Assembly: GCA_023391095.1 (NCBI GenBank) | Contig: JAEWBN010000006.1 | Location: forward strand, 1 to 64,000 | Direction of reading: 5' to 3' | DNA from: Pseudomonadota bacterium | GTDB lineage: Bacteria; Pseudomonadota; Alphaproteobacteria; Rhizobiales; Devosiaceae | Length of the DNA stretch: 64,000 nt | Translations under genes and position numbers: made by a program | Notes under the pieces: model-generated | What the model was told of the DNA's origin: nothing | Seen by the model: only the letters and a program-made list of their open reading frames with translations | Database searches by the model: none | Shown: piece after piece, positions 47,838-57,226 of the stretch | Layout: every line of letters starts with the position of its first letter | Numbering within the stretch: the first letter of the stretch is position 1

Positions 47838-49681
47838 GCCAGAAAACCATACGCCTAACCATGGCTCAGGCCTTGGCGCGCTTCCTGACCGCGCAGAAGA
47901 CAGTGATTGATGGCGAGACGCTGCCGATCTTTGGCGGCGTCTGGGCCATCTTCGGCCATGGCAATGTTGCCGGTCTTGGCGAAGCTCTTTACGGGGTCAA
48001 GGATCAACTCCCCACCTATCGCGGGCAGAACGAGCAGAGCATGGCGCATGCTGCCATTGCCTATGCCAAGGCCAGCTTCCGTCGCCGTTTCATGGTGGCG
48101 ACAAGCTCGATTGGGCCTGGCGCGCTCAATATGGTGACGGCCGCTGGCCTCGCCCACGTCAACCGCATCCCGGTCCTCCTGCTCCCCGGCGACGTCTTTG
48201 CCAACCGTTTGCCAGACCCGGTCCTGCAGCAGGCGGAGGATTTCGGCGACGGCACCGTGACGGTGAATGACGCCTTTCGCCCAGTCAGCCGGTATTTCGA
48301 CCGTATCACGCGGCCAGAGCAGATCATGCCCGCGCTGCGCCGCGCCATGCAGGTTCTGACCGATCCGGCCGAGTGTGGTCCGGTTACGCTCAGCCTTTGT
48401 CAGGATGTGCAGGCAGAAGCCTACGATTACCCCGAGAGCTTTTTTGCCGAGAAGGTATGGGTTCCGCGCCGGATCATGCCTGACGCGGACGAGTTCGCCG
48501 CTGCGGCCTCGGCTCTCAAGCTGGCCAAAAAGCCGGTGATCATAGCCGGCGGCGGTGTGCTCTATTCTGAGGCGTCGGGAAGCCTGGCTGCCTTTGCCGA
48601 AGAGCACGGCATCCCAGTCATGGAGACACAGGCGGGCAAGAGCGCCCTACCCCACGAGCATGCGTTGAACATGGGGTCGGTTGGCGTGACCGGCACATCG
48701 GCTGCAAATGCCCTGGCCGAGGAAGCGGACGTTGTGCTGGCCGTTGGCTCGCGTCTTCAGGATTTCACCACCGGCTCCTGGGCACTGTTCAAGAACGACG
48801 ACCTCAAAATCGTCGGCCTCAACATCCAGCCTTTCGACGCGCATAAACACAATGCCCTGCCGCTGGTGGCCGATGCGAAGGTCGGTATCGAGGCGCTCGA
48901 TGCAGCGCTGATGGGTTGGCATGTTGATTCCGAATGGACCGCCAAGGCTTTGAAAGAAAAAAAGGATTGGCTCGTCGACGCCGATGCTGCCAGGGCGTCA
49001 TCCAATGTCGAACTGCCCTCCGATGCGCAGGTGATCGGCGCCGTGCAGCGGGGACGGACCAAGGCGACGCTGGTCTGCGCTTCCGGCGGCCTGCCGGGCG
49101 AACTGCACAAACTCTGGCGCGCTGAGGCACCCGGCAGCTACCATCTCGACTATGGTTTTTCGACCATGGGGTATGAGATTGCGGGCGGGCTAGGCGTCAA
49201 GCTGGCGCGGCCCGAGGATGACGTCGTGGTCATGGTGGGCGACGGCTCGTATCTGATGATGAACTCGGAGATCGTCACGGCGGCCATGATGGGCGTCAGG
49301 TTGACCATCGTGGTTCTCGACAATGCAGGCTTCGGCTGCATCAATCGCCTGCAGATGGCAACCGGAGGGGCCAATTTCAACAACCTCTTCCGCGACACCC
49401 ACCATATGGAACTGCCCAATGTGGACTTTGCGGCCCACGCCGCAGCGATGGGGGCCAAGGCCAGAAAAGTCGCATCCCTGGCTGAGCTTGAGGCTGCACT
49501 GAAGGACAGCGAGGGCGCCGAAGGCGTCCATGTCTTTGTCATCGACACGGATCCGTTGATCACCACGGAAGCGGGCGGACATTGGTGGGATGTGGCCGTT
49601 CCCGAGGTGAGCGAACGCCCAAGCGTCAACGCCGCGCGGGAAGCCTATGTAGAGGCGTGGAAGGCGCAGCGGGCTGGATGA
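47834..49681 (+). CDS. iolD: 3D-(3,5/4)-trihydroxycyclohexane-1,2-dione hydrolase
   Basis: 615 residues, thiamine-diphosphate family: N-terminal ...VIDGETLPIFGGVWAIFGHGN, LPTYRGQNEQSMAHAAIAYAK, and the ThDP motif MVGDGSYLMMNSEIVTAA...DNAGFGCIN. It opens the ring of the dehydrated keto-inositol to 5-deoxy-glucuronate. ATGA overlap with iolC. Confidence 0.96.
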   Translation: MSQKTIRLTMAQALARFLTAQKTVIDGETLPIFGGVWAIFGHGNVAGLGEALYGVKDQLPTYRGQNEQSMAHAAIAYAKASFRRRFMVATSSIGPGALNMVTAAGLAHVNRIPVLLLPGDVFANRLPDPVLQQAEDFGDGTVTVNDAFRPVSRYFDRITRPEQIMPALRRAMQVLTDPAECGPVTLSLCQDVQAEAYDYPESFFAEKVWVPRRIMPDADEFAAAASALKLAKKPVIIAGGGVLYSEASGSLAAFAEEHGIPVMETQAGKSALPHEHALNMGSVGVTGTSAANALAEEADVVLAVGSRLQDFTTGSWALFKNDDLKIVGLNIQPFDAHKHNALPLVADAKVGIEALDAALMGWHVDSEWTAKALKEKKDWLVDADAARASSNVELPSDAQVIGAVQRGRTKATLVCASGGLPGELHKLWRAEAPGSYHLDYGFSTMGYEIAGGLGVKLARPEDDVVVMVGDGSYLMMNSEIVTAAMMGVRLTIVVLDNAGFGCINRLQMATGGANFNNLFRDTHHMELPNVDFAAHAAAMGAKARKVASLAELEAALKDSEGAEGVHVFVIDTDPLITTEAGGHWWDVAVPEVSERPSVNAAREAYVEAWKAQRAG

Positions 49682-49704
49682 GTTCGGAGGGGAAAGAGAA
49701 CAAG

Positions 49705-50622
49705 ATGAAGGCAAAGCTTGGCATGTCACCCATCGCCTGGTGGAACGACGACCTTCCGGAACTCAGTGACCACGTGTCGCTCGAAGAGTGCCTGCGGCAA
49801 GCCCGCTCGGCCGGCTTTACCGGCATGGAAAAGGGGCGCCGGTTTCCCGATGATCCTGATGTAATGCTTCCAATCCTCAAAGCCGCGGACGTAACGCTTT
49901 GCGGCGGCTGGTTTTCGGGCACGCTCGTGGATGAGGGGCTTTCCGCCAACAAAGACCGGATTGCGCCCATGATCGAACTGTTCAAGGCGGTCGACGCACC
50001 CTGCATTGTCTACGGCGAAGTTGGCCGATCCATACAGGGCAAGCGCGACGTGCCGCTGGCGCAGAAAACGCGTCTCGGTGACGACGAGATGAAAGCCTAT
50101 GCGCGCAAGGTGACCGCGTTTGGGGAATGGTGCGCTGACCAGGGCATGCCGCTTTCGTACCACCACCATATGGCAGCCGTGGTCGAGACCGAACCAGAGC
50201 TTGATGCATTCATGGCGGCGTCCGGCACCGGCATACCCTTGCTGCTTGACTCCGGGCATCTGGCTTTTGCCGGCGGCGATGTCCTGCGCGTCATCGACAA
50301 GCACCACGCACGCATCAACCATGTGCACGTCAAGGATATCCGACAGGCGGTCGTCCAACGGCTCGACCGAAGCAAGCAAAGTTTCCTCGACGCCGTGGCC
50401 CTGGGCGCATTCACAGTGCCTGGCGATGGATCGCTGGATTTCGCCGCCATTGTGAAGCGTCTTGCAGACTACGGATACGAGGGGTGGTTTGTGGTCGAGG
50501 CCGAGCAAGATCCCGTGCAAAGCCCACCGCTCAAGATGGCAGAGGTCGGTTATGCCGAACTGATGCGTGTCATGACGGCCGCCGGATACAGTGTCGAAAC
50601 GCAGGGTTTCCCCAAGGGGTGA
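49705..50622 (+). CDS. iolE: myo-Inosose-2 dehydratase
   Basis: 305 residues in the xylose isomerase-like TIM barrel: LGMSPIAWWNDDLPELSDH, metal and active-site segments LSYHHHMAAVVE, LLLDSGHLAFAGGD, NHVHVKDIR and VVEAEQDP. Removes water from 2-keto-myo-inositol. GGAGG before the ATG, 23 bases after iolD. Confidence 0.96.
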   Translation: MKAKLGMSPIAWWNDDLPELSDHVSLEECLRQARSAGFTGMEKGRRFPDDPDVMLPILKAADVTLCGGWFSGTLVDEGLSANKDRIAPMIELFKAVDAPCIVYGEVGRSIQGKRDVPLAQKTRLGDDEMKAYARKVTAFGEWCADQGMPLSYHHHMAAVVETEPELDAFMAASGTGIPLLLDSGHLAFAGGDVLRVIDKHHARINHVHVKDIRQAVVQRLDRSKQSFLDAVALGAFTVPGDGSLDFAAIVKRLADYGYEGWFVVEAEQDPVQSPPLKMAEVGYAELMRVMTAAGYSVETQGFPKG

Positions 50623-50685
50623 AACTTTTGCCGGGCCTGTGCTATGCGGTAGCCGCGAACTGATCAGGTTTGGGGGTTACAGCGC

Positions 50686-50937
50686 ATGGCGCTCAAGGAA
50701 AACGACGTAAACTGGTGGCGGCCGCTCTGGAGGCGCATCGCCGTCGTGGTGTTCCTGACGCTGTGGCTGATCTGGGAAGTGTTCTTCACAGGCGAACAGC
50801 TCTGGATGCTGCTGGTGGGAGCGGCGCTGGCTTACTCGCTTTACAATTTCTTCTATGCGTTCCCCAAGGAGGAGCCGAACCGTGACGCAGTCTCCCCTGC
50901 TCCGACGCCCGAGCCAAAAGACGGGCAGGATCCATAA
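50686..50937 (+). CDS. Small two-span membrane protein within the iol operon
   Basis: 83 residues; RIAVVVFLTLWLIWEVFFTG and LWMLLVGAALAYSLYNFFYA are two spans with a charged N-terminus and a Pro/Glu-rich C-terminus. Not part of known inositol pathways. Its last 56 bases overlap the 5' part of iolB in another frame, and its AAGGAGG is the iolB ribosome-binding site, so the two are translationally coupled. Confidence 0.75.
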   Translation: MALKENDVNWWRPLWRRIAVVVFLTLWLIWEVFFTGEQLWMLLVGAALAYSLYNFFYAFPKEEPNRDAVSPAPTPEPKDGQDP

Positions 50938-51682
50938 CGTCACGCCCGCCAATGCGGGCTGGATCCATGTCGGTTTCGATCTCCATCGCCTGACGCCCAG
51001 GGGCGAAGCGGCCGGAGAGACGGGCAAGCGAGAAGTTTGCCTGGTGCTGGTCAGCGGCAAAGGGCGCTTCTTTGTAAATGGCGTGGATATGGGCGAACTG
51101 GGGGAGCGACTCTCCCCGTTCGAGGGCGCGCCGTGGGCACTCTACGTGCCGGCCGGGCACGGCTGGAGCGTCCAAGCAACAACAGAGCTTGAGCTGGCGG
51201 TGTGTTCGGCTCCGGGAGGGGGCGACTACAAGCCCAAGCTCATTCCGCCCGGCACGCATCCACAGAGCCACCGCGGCAAGGGCGCCAATGTGCGCCATGT
51301 GCACAATATCATGCTCGAAGACGACGGCTCGGCCCACTCACTGCTTGTCGTGGAGGTGATCACCCCTCAGGGCAACACCTCATCCTATCCCCCGCACAAG
51401 CACGACCAAGACAATCTGCCCCATGAAAGCTTACTCGAGGAAACCTATTACCACCGCATGAACCCGTCACAGGGCTTTGCCTTCCAGCGCGTTTATACGG
51501 ATGATCGAAGCCTTGATGAGGCTATGGCCATCGAGGATGGAGACGTCACCCTGGTACCACGCGGCTACCATCCGGTCGCAACGACGGCGGGTTACGATCT
51601 CTATTATCTGAATGTCATGGCGGGACCGAAGCGCGTGTGGAAGTTCCACAATGCGCCGGAACATGAGTGGATGCTGAAATGA
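50882..51682 (+). CDS. iolB: 5-deoxy-glucuronate isomerase
   Basis: 266 residues. GTG start at 50882 with AAGGAGG nine bases upstream, since LLRRPSQKTGRIHNVTPANAGW is the normal IolB N-terminus. Later SYPPHKHDQDNLPHESLLEETYYHR has the metal-binding His/Glu of the two-cupin fold. Converts 5-deoxy-glucuronate to 2-deoxy-5-keto-gluconate, the substrate of IolC. Confidence 0.95.
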   Translation: MTQSPLLRRPSQKTGRIHNVTPANAGWIHVGFDLHRLTPRGEAAGETGKREVCLVLVSGKGRFFVNGVDMGELGERLSPFEGAPWALYVPAGHGWSVQATTELELAVCSAPGGGDYKPKLIPPGTHPQSHRGKGANVRHVHNIMLEDDGSAHSLLVVEVITPQGNTSSYPPHKHDQDNLPHESLLEETYYHRMNPSQGFAFQRVYTDDRSLDEAMAIEDGDVTLVPRGYHPVATTAGYDLYYLNVMAGPKRVWKFHNAPEHEWMLK

Positions 51683-51683
51683 A

Positions 51684-51712
51684 GAAGGGCGCCTCTGGCG
51701 CCCTTCTCTTTT
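51684..51712 (+). terminator. Intrinsic terminator of the iol operon
   Basis: GAAGGGCGCC - TCT - GGCGCCCTTC followed by TCTTTTC; perfect 10-bp stem between convergent iolB and iolG. Confidence 0.92.
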
Positions 51713-52749
51713 CAGCGTCCCTGGAACGTCGCCGTATCGGAAAGGGGACCTGTGATTTCAGAGAGCTTGACCGCCCTGCCCTCCCGGACAGACTTCACCG
51801 CGGCATCGGCCAGAGCCAGAGCGATCAAACCGTCCAAGCCGCTTGGCGTGGCCGGAGACTTTGATTCCACAAAATCGATGAAGGCACTGATTTCGCGGGC
51901 ATAAGCTTCGGTGTAGCGGGTCATGAAAAAGTCGTGCAGGGGCGGCCGCGTGTAGCCATTGCTGTTGGCAATTTCGATAGAAACCGGACGCTGGTTCTCG
52001 GCCGAGACCGCGCCGCTGCTGCCGTGAACCTCGATGCGCTGATCATAGCCGTAAGTCGCGCGGCGGGAATTGGAGATGGTCGCGTGCTTGCCCGCCGCGG
52101 TGGACAGCATGAGCGACGCGCTATCATAGTCGCCAGCATCACCAATGGCTTTGTCGACCAGCACCGAAGCCTGGGCAGATACGGTCTCGATCTCTTCGCC
52201 CAGCAGGAAGCGCGCAATATCGAGGTCGTGGATTGTCATATCGCGGAAGATGCCGCCGGAGCGCTTGATATAGTCCACCGGCGGGGCACCAGGGTCGCGA
52301 GACACGATGGTCACCATCTCGACGTCACCAATCTGCCCGGCATCGATCGCTGCCTTGACCGCCTGGAAGTGCGGATCGAACCGGCGGTTGAAGCCCACCA
52401 TCAGGGTTGCGGCTGTCTCGTCCACAACCTTGAGGCAGGATTTGACCCGGTTGTAATCGAGGTCAATCGGCTTTTCGCAAAAGATCGCCTTGCCCGCGCG
52501 CGCAAAGCGCTCGATCAGGTCGGCATGGGTATCGGTCGGCGTGCAGATGACTACAGCGTCGATGTCAGTAGCCGTTTCGATCGCTTCAATGGCGCGAACC
52601 TCAGCGCCGTACTGACCTGCAAGGTCAGAGGCGGCCGGCAGCATGGCATCCGCGACGGCGACGAGTCGCGCTTTGGAATTGGACGTGATTGCCTTGGCGT
52701 GAACTTTGCCGATACGGCCGGCGCCCAGAAGGCCGAAATTGAGGGTCAT
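51712..52749 (-). CDS. iolG: Inositol 2-dehydrogenase
   Basis: 345 residues from the ATG at 52749 (GGAG upstream). Rossmann fold FGLLGAGRIGKVHAKAI, conserved EKPIDLDYNRV and the catalytic Asp-His region FRDMTIHDLDIARFL. Oxidises myo-inositol to 2-keto-inositol with NAD, the first pathway step. Oriented against the operon, with two palindromes upstream, so it is separately controlled. Confidence 0.95.
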   Translation of the reverse strand: MTLNFGLLGAGRIGKVHAKAITSNSKARLVAVADAMLPAASDLAGQYGAEVRAIEAIETATDIDAVVICTPTDTHADLIERFARAGKAIFCEKPIDLDYNRVKSCLKVVDETAATLMVGFNRRFDPHFQAVKAAIDAGQIGDVEMVTIVSRDPGAPPVDYIKRSGGIFRDMTIHDLDIARFLLGEEIETVSAQASVLVDKAIGDAGDYDSASLMLSTAAGKHATISNSRRATYGYDQRIEVHGSSGAVSAENQRPVSIEIANSNGYTRPPLHDFFMTRYTEAYAREISAFIDFVESKSPATPSGLDGLIALALADAAVKSVREGRAVKLSEITGPLSDTATFQGR

Positions 52750-52780
52750 GGGATACTCCAACGTTCAGGCCAACGCGGCT

Positions 52781-52797
52781 TAAACATGGAATGTTTA
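52781..52797. promoter_or_regulatory. Palindrome TAAACAT-N3-ATGTTTA upstream of iolG
   Basis: Perfect 7-base arms around GGA, 32 bases before the iolG start codon. Could be a repressor site in the promoter region. Confidence 0.6.
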
Positions 52798-52816
52798 CGC
52801 CATTTTTGACACCAAC

Positions 52817-52830
52817 GGAACAGGAATTCC
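52817..52830. promoter_or_regulatory. GGAA-N6-TTCC motif upstream of iolG
   Basis: GGAACAGGAATTCC. This is the form I remember as the conserved IolR-site core in Sinorhizobium meliloti iol promoters. It lies 68 bases from the iolG start. Confidence 0.55.
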
Positions 52831-52851
52831 ACGGAGCCCACTGCGGCGCTG

Positions 52852-53307
52852 TCAGTGCTCGCGAGCGCGCTCCAGGATGCGTTTGCATTCCAGCAGCTCA
52901 CGCAGAACTTCGGACAGTTTGTTCCGGGAGTCCTCGTCCAGCTCGGGGCTGGCCAACATCACGGCCTCTTCGAGTTCTGCCTCATCGCCAGCCGCTTCGG
53001 CCTCCTCGATCATCGGCAGGATTTCGTCGAGACCTTTGCCCTCGCCAACGGCGATGACGTAACGCGGGCCCTGATCCTTGAGGATCCGCTGGACGCCCTT
53101 GATGGTGAAGCCCTGATCGTAAAGAAGGTGACGGATGCCACGCAGCAACATCACGTCTTCCGGCCGGTAATAGCGGCGGCCGCCGCCCCGCTTGAGCGGC
53201 TTGATGGTCGAAAAACGCGTTTCCCAAAAGCGAAGTACGTGCTGGGGGAGATCGAGCTCCTCAGCTGCTTCTGAGATGGTTCGGAAGGCGTCGGGCGACT
53301 TGTCCAA
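52852..53307 (-). CDS. MerR-family transcriptional regulator
   Basis: 151 residues: FRTISEAAEELDLPQHVLRFWETRF then KPLKRGGGRRYYRPEDVMLL, a full MerR DNA-binding domain, followed by FTIKGVQRILKDQG and a charged C-terminus without metal-binding cysteines. Lies after ihfA, a standing pair in Rhizobiales. Confidence 0.92.
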   Translation of the reverse strand: MDKSPDAFRTISEAAEELDLPQHVLRFWETRFSTIKPLKRGGGRRYYRPEDVMLLRGIRHLLYDQGFTIKGVQRILKDQGPRYVIAVGEGKGLDEILPMIEEAEAAGDEAELEEAVMLASPELDEDSRNKLSEVLRELLECKRILERAREH

Positions 53308-53333
53308 ACCGCGATTCCCCTGGCAAGAAAGCC

Positions 53334-53645
53334 TTATTTACCAGAGCCGACCATAGCCTTGTTAATCTTGGACTTCAACACGTTGGACGGTTTGAACACA
53401 AGAACCTGCCTGGGCAGGATCGGCACTTCCTCGCCGGTCTTGGGATTGCGACCAACCCGTTCGTTTTTGGAGCGCACCTGGAAGGAGCCAAAGGATGACA
53501 GCTTGACGTTGGCCCCGGTTACCAGCGCGTCCGTAATGAGTTCGAGAACCCGTTCGACCAGTTCCGCAGATTCGGTTCTGGACAGGCCGACCGAGCCATA
53601 GACTGCTTCGGCCAAGTCTGCCCGCGTCACCGTCTTCTGTGCCAT
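53334..53645 (-). CDS. ihfA: Integration host factor alpha subunit
   Basis: 103 residues: TVTRADLAEAVYGSVGLSRT, VKLSSFGSFQVRSKNERVGRN and PKTGEEVPILPRQVLVFKPS. The DNA-bending arm RNPKTGEEVPI is intact. Nucleoid and recombination cofactor; prophage integrases often need it. Confidence 0.96.
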   Translation of the reverse strand: MAQKTVTRADLAEAVYGSVGLSRTESAELVERVLELITDALVTGANVKLSSFGSFQVRSKNERVGRNPKTGEEVPILPRQVLVFKPSNVLKSKINKAMVGSGK

Positions 53646-53864
53646 TCACGCCCCCGTTCTTCGCGAGCCGGCTCACCGGCCTGCGACCGTAATCAGATAG
53701 GTCTCAAGCCTTGGACACAAGCGCCATGGCCGAGTCCGGTTCATGGAATCCCTGCTTTCGCGACGCCCTCGCAACACGCCTTTTGGCATTTCCTGCGCTG
53801 GGTCCTCCACCCGAAGGTAGAGACTAACGCCTTGAAACGCTTGAGGTCAATGCGCGTTCCGCAA

Positions 53865-54842
53865 CTACCAGCGAATGAGCGAGGCGCCCCAGGTGAAGCC
53901 ACCGCCCATGGCCTCGAGCATGACCAGATCGCCACGCTTTATGCGTCCGTCAGCCACAGCCACGCTCAGCGCCAGCGGCACGGAGGCAGCGGACGTGTTG
54001 GCGTGACGGTCAACAGTCATGACCACCTTTTCCGGGGGAAGGCCGAGCTTGTTACCAGCGCCCTCGATGATGCGGCGGTTGGCCTGATGCGGCACGAACC
54101 AATCGAGATCGTCGACCGTATAGCCAGCCTGCTCCAACGTCGCGTAGACGACGTCGGTAATCTTGCCGACCGCGTGCCGGAAAACTTCGGGACCCTGCAT
54201 CTTGACGAAGCCGGTCCTGCCGGTGGTGGATGGCCCGCCATCGACATAGAGCTTGTCCCAGTGGCGCCCGTCAGAGCGGAGTGCGGAGGCCAGCACGCCG
54301 CGGTCGGCATCCCCGTCGCCCAGTTCCGTGCGCTCCATGACGACAGCGCCGGCACCATCACCGAACAGGACACAGGTGGTCCGGTCAGTCCAGTCGAGCA
54401 GCCGTGAAAAGGTTTCGGCGCCGATGACCAGAACGCGCCGTGCAAGACCGTTCTTGATGTAGCTGTCGGCCGTGGTCACCGCATAGACGAAGCCTGAGCA
54501 CACGGCCTGAATGTCGAAGGCGAAGCCGTGGGTCATGCCCAGCTTCATCTGAACCAGAGTGGCTGCGGACGGGAACGTGTAATCCGGTGTCGTGGTCGCG
54601 ACGATGATGAGGTCGATGTCATCAACGCCCAGATCGGCATTGGCGAGAGCGGCACGTGCGGCTGCAACGGCGAGGTCGGAGGTGAACTCCCCTTCCCCAG
54701 CGATATGGCGTTCCTTGATGCCGACGCGCTGCTGGATCCACTCGTCGGTTGTGTCGACGGTTTTGGCTAGGTCGTCATTGGTGACGACCTTGGCCGGCAA
54801 ATAGCTCCCGACGCCAGTAATAACGGATCGAATTGTTGTCAC
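53865..54842 (-). CDS. fabH: 3-oxoacyl-ACP synthase III
   Basis: 325 residues, GTG start overlapping the plsX stop by 4 bases. Catalytic Cys115 in AVCSGF, His in DWFVPHQANRRI, Asn in ANTSAASVPLAL. Starts fatty acid synthesis from acetyl-CoA and malonyl-ACP. Confidence 0.97.
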   Translation of the reverse strand: MTTIRSVITGVGSYLPAKVVTNDDLAKTVDTTDEWIQQRVGIKERHIAGEGEFTSDLAVAAARAALANADLGVDDIDLIIVATTTPDYTFPSAATLVQMKLGMTHGFAFDIQAVCSGFVYAVTTADSYIKNGLARRVLVIGAETFSRLLDWTDRTTCVLFGDGAGAVVMERTELGDGDADRGVLASALRSDGRHWDKLYVDGGPSTTGRTGFVKMQGPEVFRHAVGKITDVVYATLEQAGYTVDDLDWFVPHQANRRIIEGAGNKLGLPPEKVVMTVDRHANTSAASVPLALSVAVADGRIKRGDLVMLEAMGGGFTWGASLIRW

Positions 54843-55909
54843 GCCGACTTAGCCTCGGTCTCGAAAGGCAGGGTGGAGACTGCCTTGTTGATGGGAAAGC
54901 GTTGAACCGAATCGCCGATCTTGTCGATCAGGCGGCTTCGCGCCATTTCGTAGGCCAGACCCAAGGCGCTTTTATAGCCGACCTCGTCGGTTCCGCCGTG
55001 CGACTTGATCACGATCCCGTTGAGGCCCATGAACACGCCGCCATTGAGCGTGCGGGGGTCCATCTTGCGCTTGAGCGCATTGAGCGCCGACGATGCCAGG
55101 AGCGCCCCCAGCATACTCATCCAGTTGGCCTTGAGCGCGCTGCGCAGATAGGAGGCCACCTGGCGGGCAGTACCTTCGGCAGTCTTGAGGGCGATATTGC
55201 CCACAAAGCCCTCGGTGACGACCACATCTACCGTGCCCTTGCCGATATCGTCGCCTTCGACAAAGCCGTGATAGGTGAAGCCCGAGCCGCTGGCCTGCTG
55301 GAGAACCTTGCCGGCTTCCTTGATGGATTCGAGGCCTTTGACTTCCTCCGTGCCGACGTTGAGCAGTCCTACGGTCGGCGACGAAGAATCGAAAAGGGCC
55401 CGCGCAAGCGCCGAGCCCAGGATGGCATAGTCCACCAATTGCTGAGCGTCCGCACCAATCGTGGCGCCCATATCCAGCACGATGATGTCCGACCGCACCG
55501 TGGGCCAGATCGCTGCAATACCGGGGCGAGAAATGCCTTCCATCGGGCGCAGGCAAAATGTGGCCATGGCCATGAGCGCGCCAGTGTTGCCACCCGAAAT
55601 GGCGACATCGGCTTCCTCATCCTTGACCGACTGGATGGCCATCCACATCGAAGATGTACCGCGGCCCTTGCGCAGCGCCTGGCTGGGCTTCTCGTCCATA
55701 GCGATCACGACCTCACAGTCGCGGACGGTGGAGACGGGCTTAAGAGCCGGAAATTCCTCGAGGAGGGGCGCTAATTCTGCCTGCCGGCCATGGAAGATAA
55801 ACCGGATATTCTTACGCTCCTTGAGCGCCAGATACGCACCGTGGATGACGGCGCGAGGCGCATTGTCGCCGCCCATGGCATCCACGGAAATTGTAATCGA
55901 ATCGGTCAT
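54839..55909 (-). CDS. plsX: Phosphate acyltransferase
   Basis: 356 residues from ATG 55909 (ISVDAMGGDNAPRAVIHG). SGGNTGALMAM and VDYAILGSALARALF-type segments are typical. Makes acyl-phosphate for phospholipid synthesis. Confidence 0.96.
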   Translation of the reverse strand: MTDSITISVDAMGGDNAPRAVIHGAYLALKERKNIRFIFHGRQAELAPLLEEFPALKPVSTVRDCEVVIAMDEKPSQALRKGRGTSSMWMAIQSVKDEEADVAISGGNTGALMAMATFCLRPMEGISRPGIAAIWPTVRSDIIVLDMGATIGADAQQLVDYAILGSALARALFDSSSPTVGLLNVGTEEVKGLESIKEAGKVLQQASGSGFTYHGFVEGDDIGKGTVDVVVTEGFVGNIALKTAEGTARQVASYLRSALKANWMSMLGALLASSALNALKRKMDPRTLNGGVFMGLNGIVIKSHGGTDEVGYKSALGLAYEMARSRLIDKIGDSVQRFPINKAVSTLPFETEAKSA

Positions 55910-55989
55910 TTCGCCCTGTTTTTTGGCCCGCTGGCGCAGGCAAGCAACCATATCCCATCATCGGGTCGGCGCAAGGGTGGATACCGACC

Positions 55990-56538
55990 TCAAGACTTGT
56001 CCTTGTCCGGGTTCTTCAGCGCAGCAAGAGCGGCAAAGGGATGTTCTTCAGCCTCGCCCGCATTCAGTCCCAATGACTTAAGCGACTCACCTGACCCTCT
56101 TGGATAAGGATCGAGTGCGAGGGCTAGGGTTTCCAGCAGAAGGGCACTGAGGTCAACCTCCGGACCATCAATGTGGTCGGGGAAATCGTCATCTTCGAGA
56201 TCGACGAAAACTTCCGCACCCGGCGCATCCGGCTTGCCATGCTTGGGTGCGGGCAGGAAAACACGGTCGATCGGCTCGGAGATGGATTGCGGAACCGGCT
56301 CAAAGCTCACCACGGAGGCCTGGGTCACTTCGGCGTCGAGATGCCCCTGAGCGCGCAAACCGCCGCGGAATGGCGCGACCGTGAGATTGGCCACGAAGCG
56401 TTCGACCGAAAGCATATCCATGCGCTCGGCAATCGCCGCGCGGGTCTGCTCATCGGCATTGACCGAGACGGACCGGCCCGCTGCCGGCAGCTTGTCGATG
56501 CGGACGATGGCGTCGAAGATCGGCCCTTCCGTGCTCAC
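55990..56538 (-). CDS. YceD/DUF177 family protein
   Basis: 182 residues, GTG start overlapping the previous stop as GTGA. VERFVANLTVAPFRGGLRAQGH and EVFVDLEDDDFPDHIDGPEVDLSALLLETLAL carry the family's C-terminal acidic motif. In other bacteria YceD acts in 23S rRNA accumulation and pairs with rpmF, which is absent here. Confidence 0.9.
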   Translation of the reverse strand: MSTEGPIFDAIVRIDKLPAAGRSVSVNADEQTRAAIAERMDMLSVERFVANLTVAPFRGGLRAQGHLDAEVTQASVVSFEPVPQSISEPIDRVFLPAPKHGKPDAPGAEVFVDLEDDDFPDHIDGPEVDLSALLLETLALALDPYPRGSGESLKSLGLNAGEAEEHPFAALAALKNPDKDKS

Positions 56539-57062
56539 GCGGCCACCTCGAAGTTCACAGTGCCATCGGTGATGCTGCGATTGCTCTGCATGGCCAAGGC
56601 AGCGTCACGAGCGACGATATAGTCGGTGAGGCGTCGGACGTTCTCGCTGTCCTTGCCGTCGAAAAGGTTACGGGCAATCATCGCCGCCAGGGCGTCATTG
56701 TCCTTGCGATCGAGCGCCTCGTTCATGGCGGCGAGCAGACCAAAGAAGATATTGCCCATCTTCTGGATTTTCTTGGGCACGCCAAGATCGCCGACGCCCA
56801 TTTCGCGCAGGGAGCGGTCCATGTCCTTGAAGAAGAGGTCGAATACGGCCTGGCTGAAATTCTTGTCGCTGTCGGTACCGTTCCGCAAGCGGCGGAACAG
56901 CAGCGCCATGTGCAGGCTGATCATGTCAAAACGCCCGGTAACCGTGTCGGGAACCCCCCACTCGGCGTAGAAAACTGGCTGCCGGGATTGCGCCACAATG
57001 GAATTATAGACCGCATAGACCGCCGGGGTAGCTGTGTTCTTGCGAAACAAGGACAGGATCAT
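56535..57062 (-). CDS. Ubiquinol-cytochrome c chaperone (CBP3-like)
   Basis: 175 residues from ATG 57062. AVYNSIVAQSRQPVFYAEWGVPDTVTGRFDMI and SLHMALLFRRLRNG are the family signature (...FY...VPDT..GRF.........VLR..). Required for cytochrome b maturation in the bc1 complex. Confidence 0.93.
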   Translation of the reverse strand: MILSLFRKNTATPAVYAVYNSIVAQSRQPVFYAEWGVPDTVTGRFDMISLHMALLFRRLRNGTDSDKNFSQAVFDLFFKDMDRSLREMGVGDLGVPKKIQKMGNIFFGLLAAMNEALDRKDNDALAAMIARNLFDGKDSENVRRLTDYIVARDAALAMQSNRSITDGTVNFEVAA

Positions 57063-57226
57063 GGGATTGCACTCAAGGTCGGGATGGGTCAAACACGGGC
57101 GGAAGGGGTCGTCGGACCATTGCCAGCTTGCCAGACAGCCAAGTTGACAGCTACACATTCCGGCGGCCATTGGGCACGCGCCTTGTTGTCACGCCTATAG
57201 TCGAGAGCCATCTGGAAAGTCAAATT

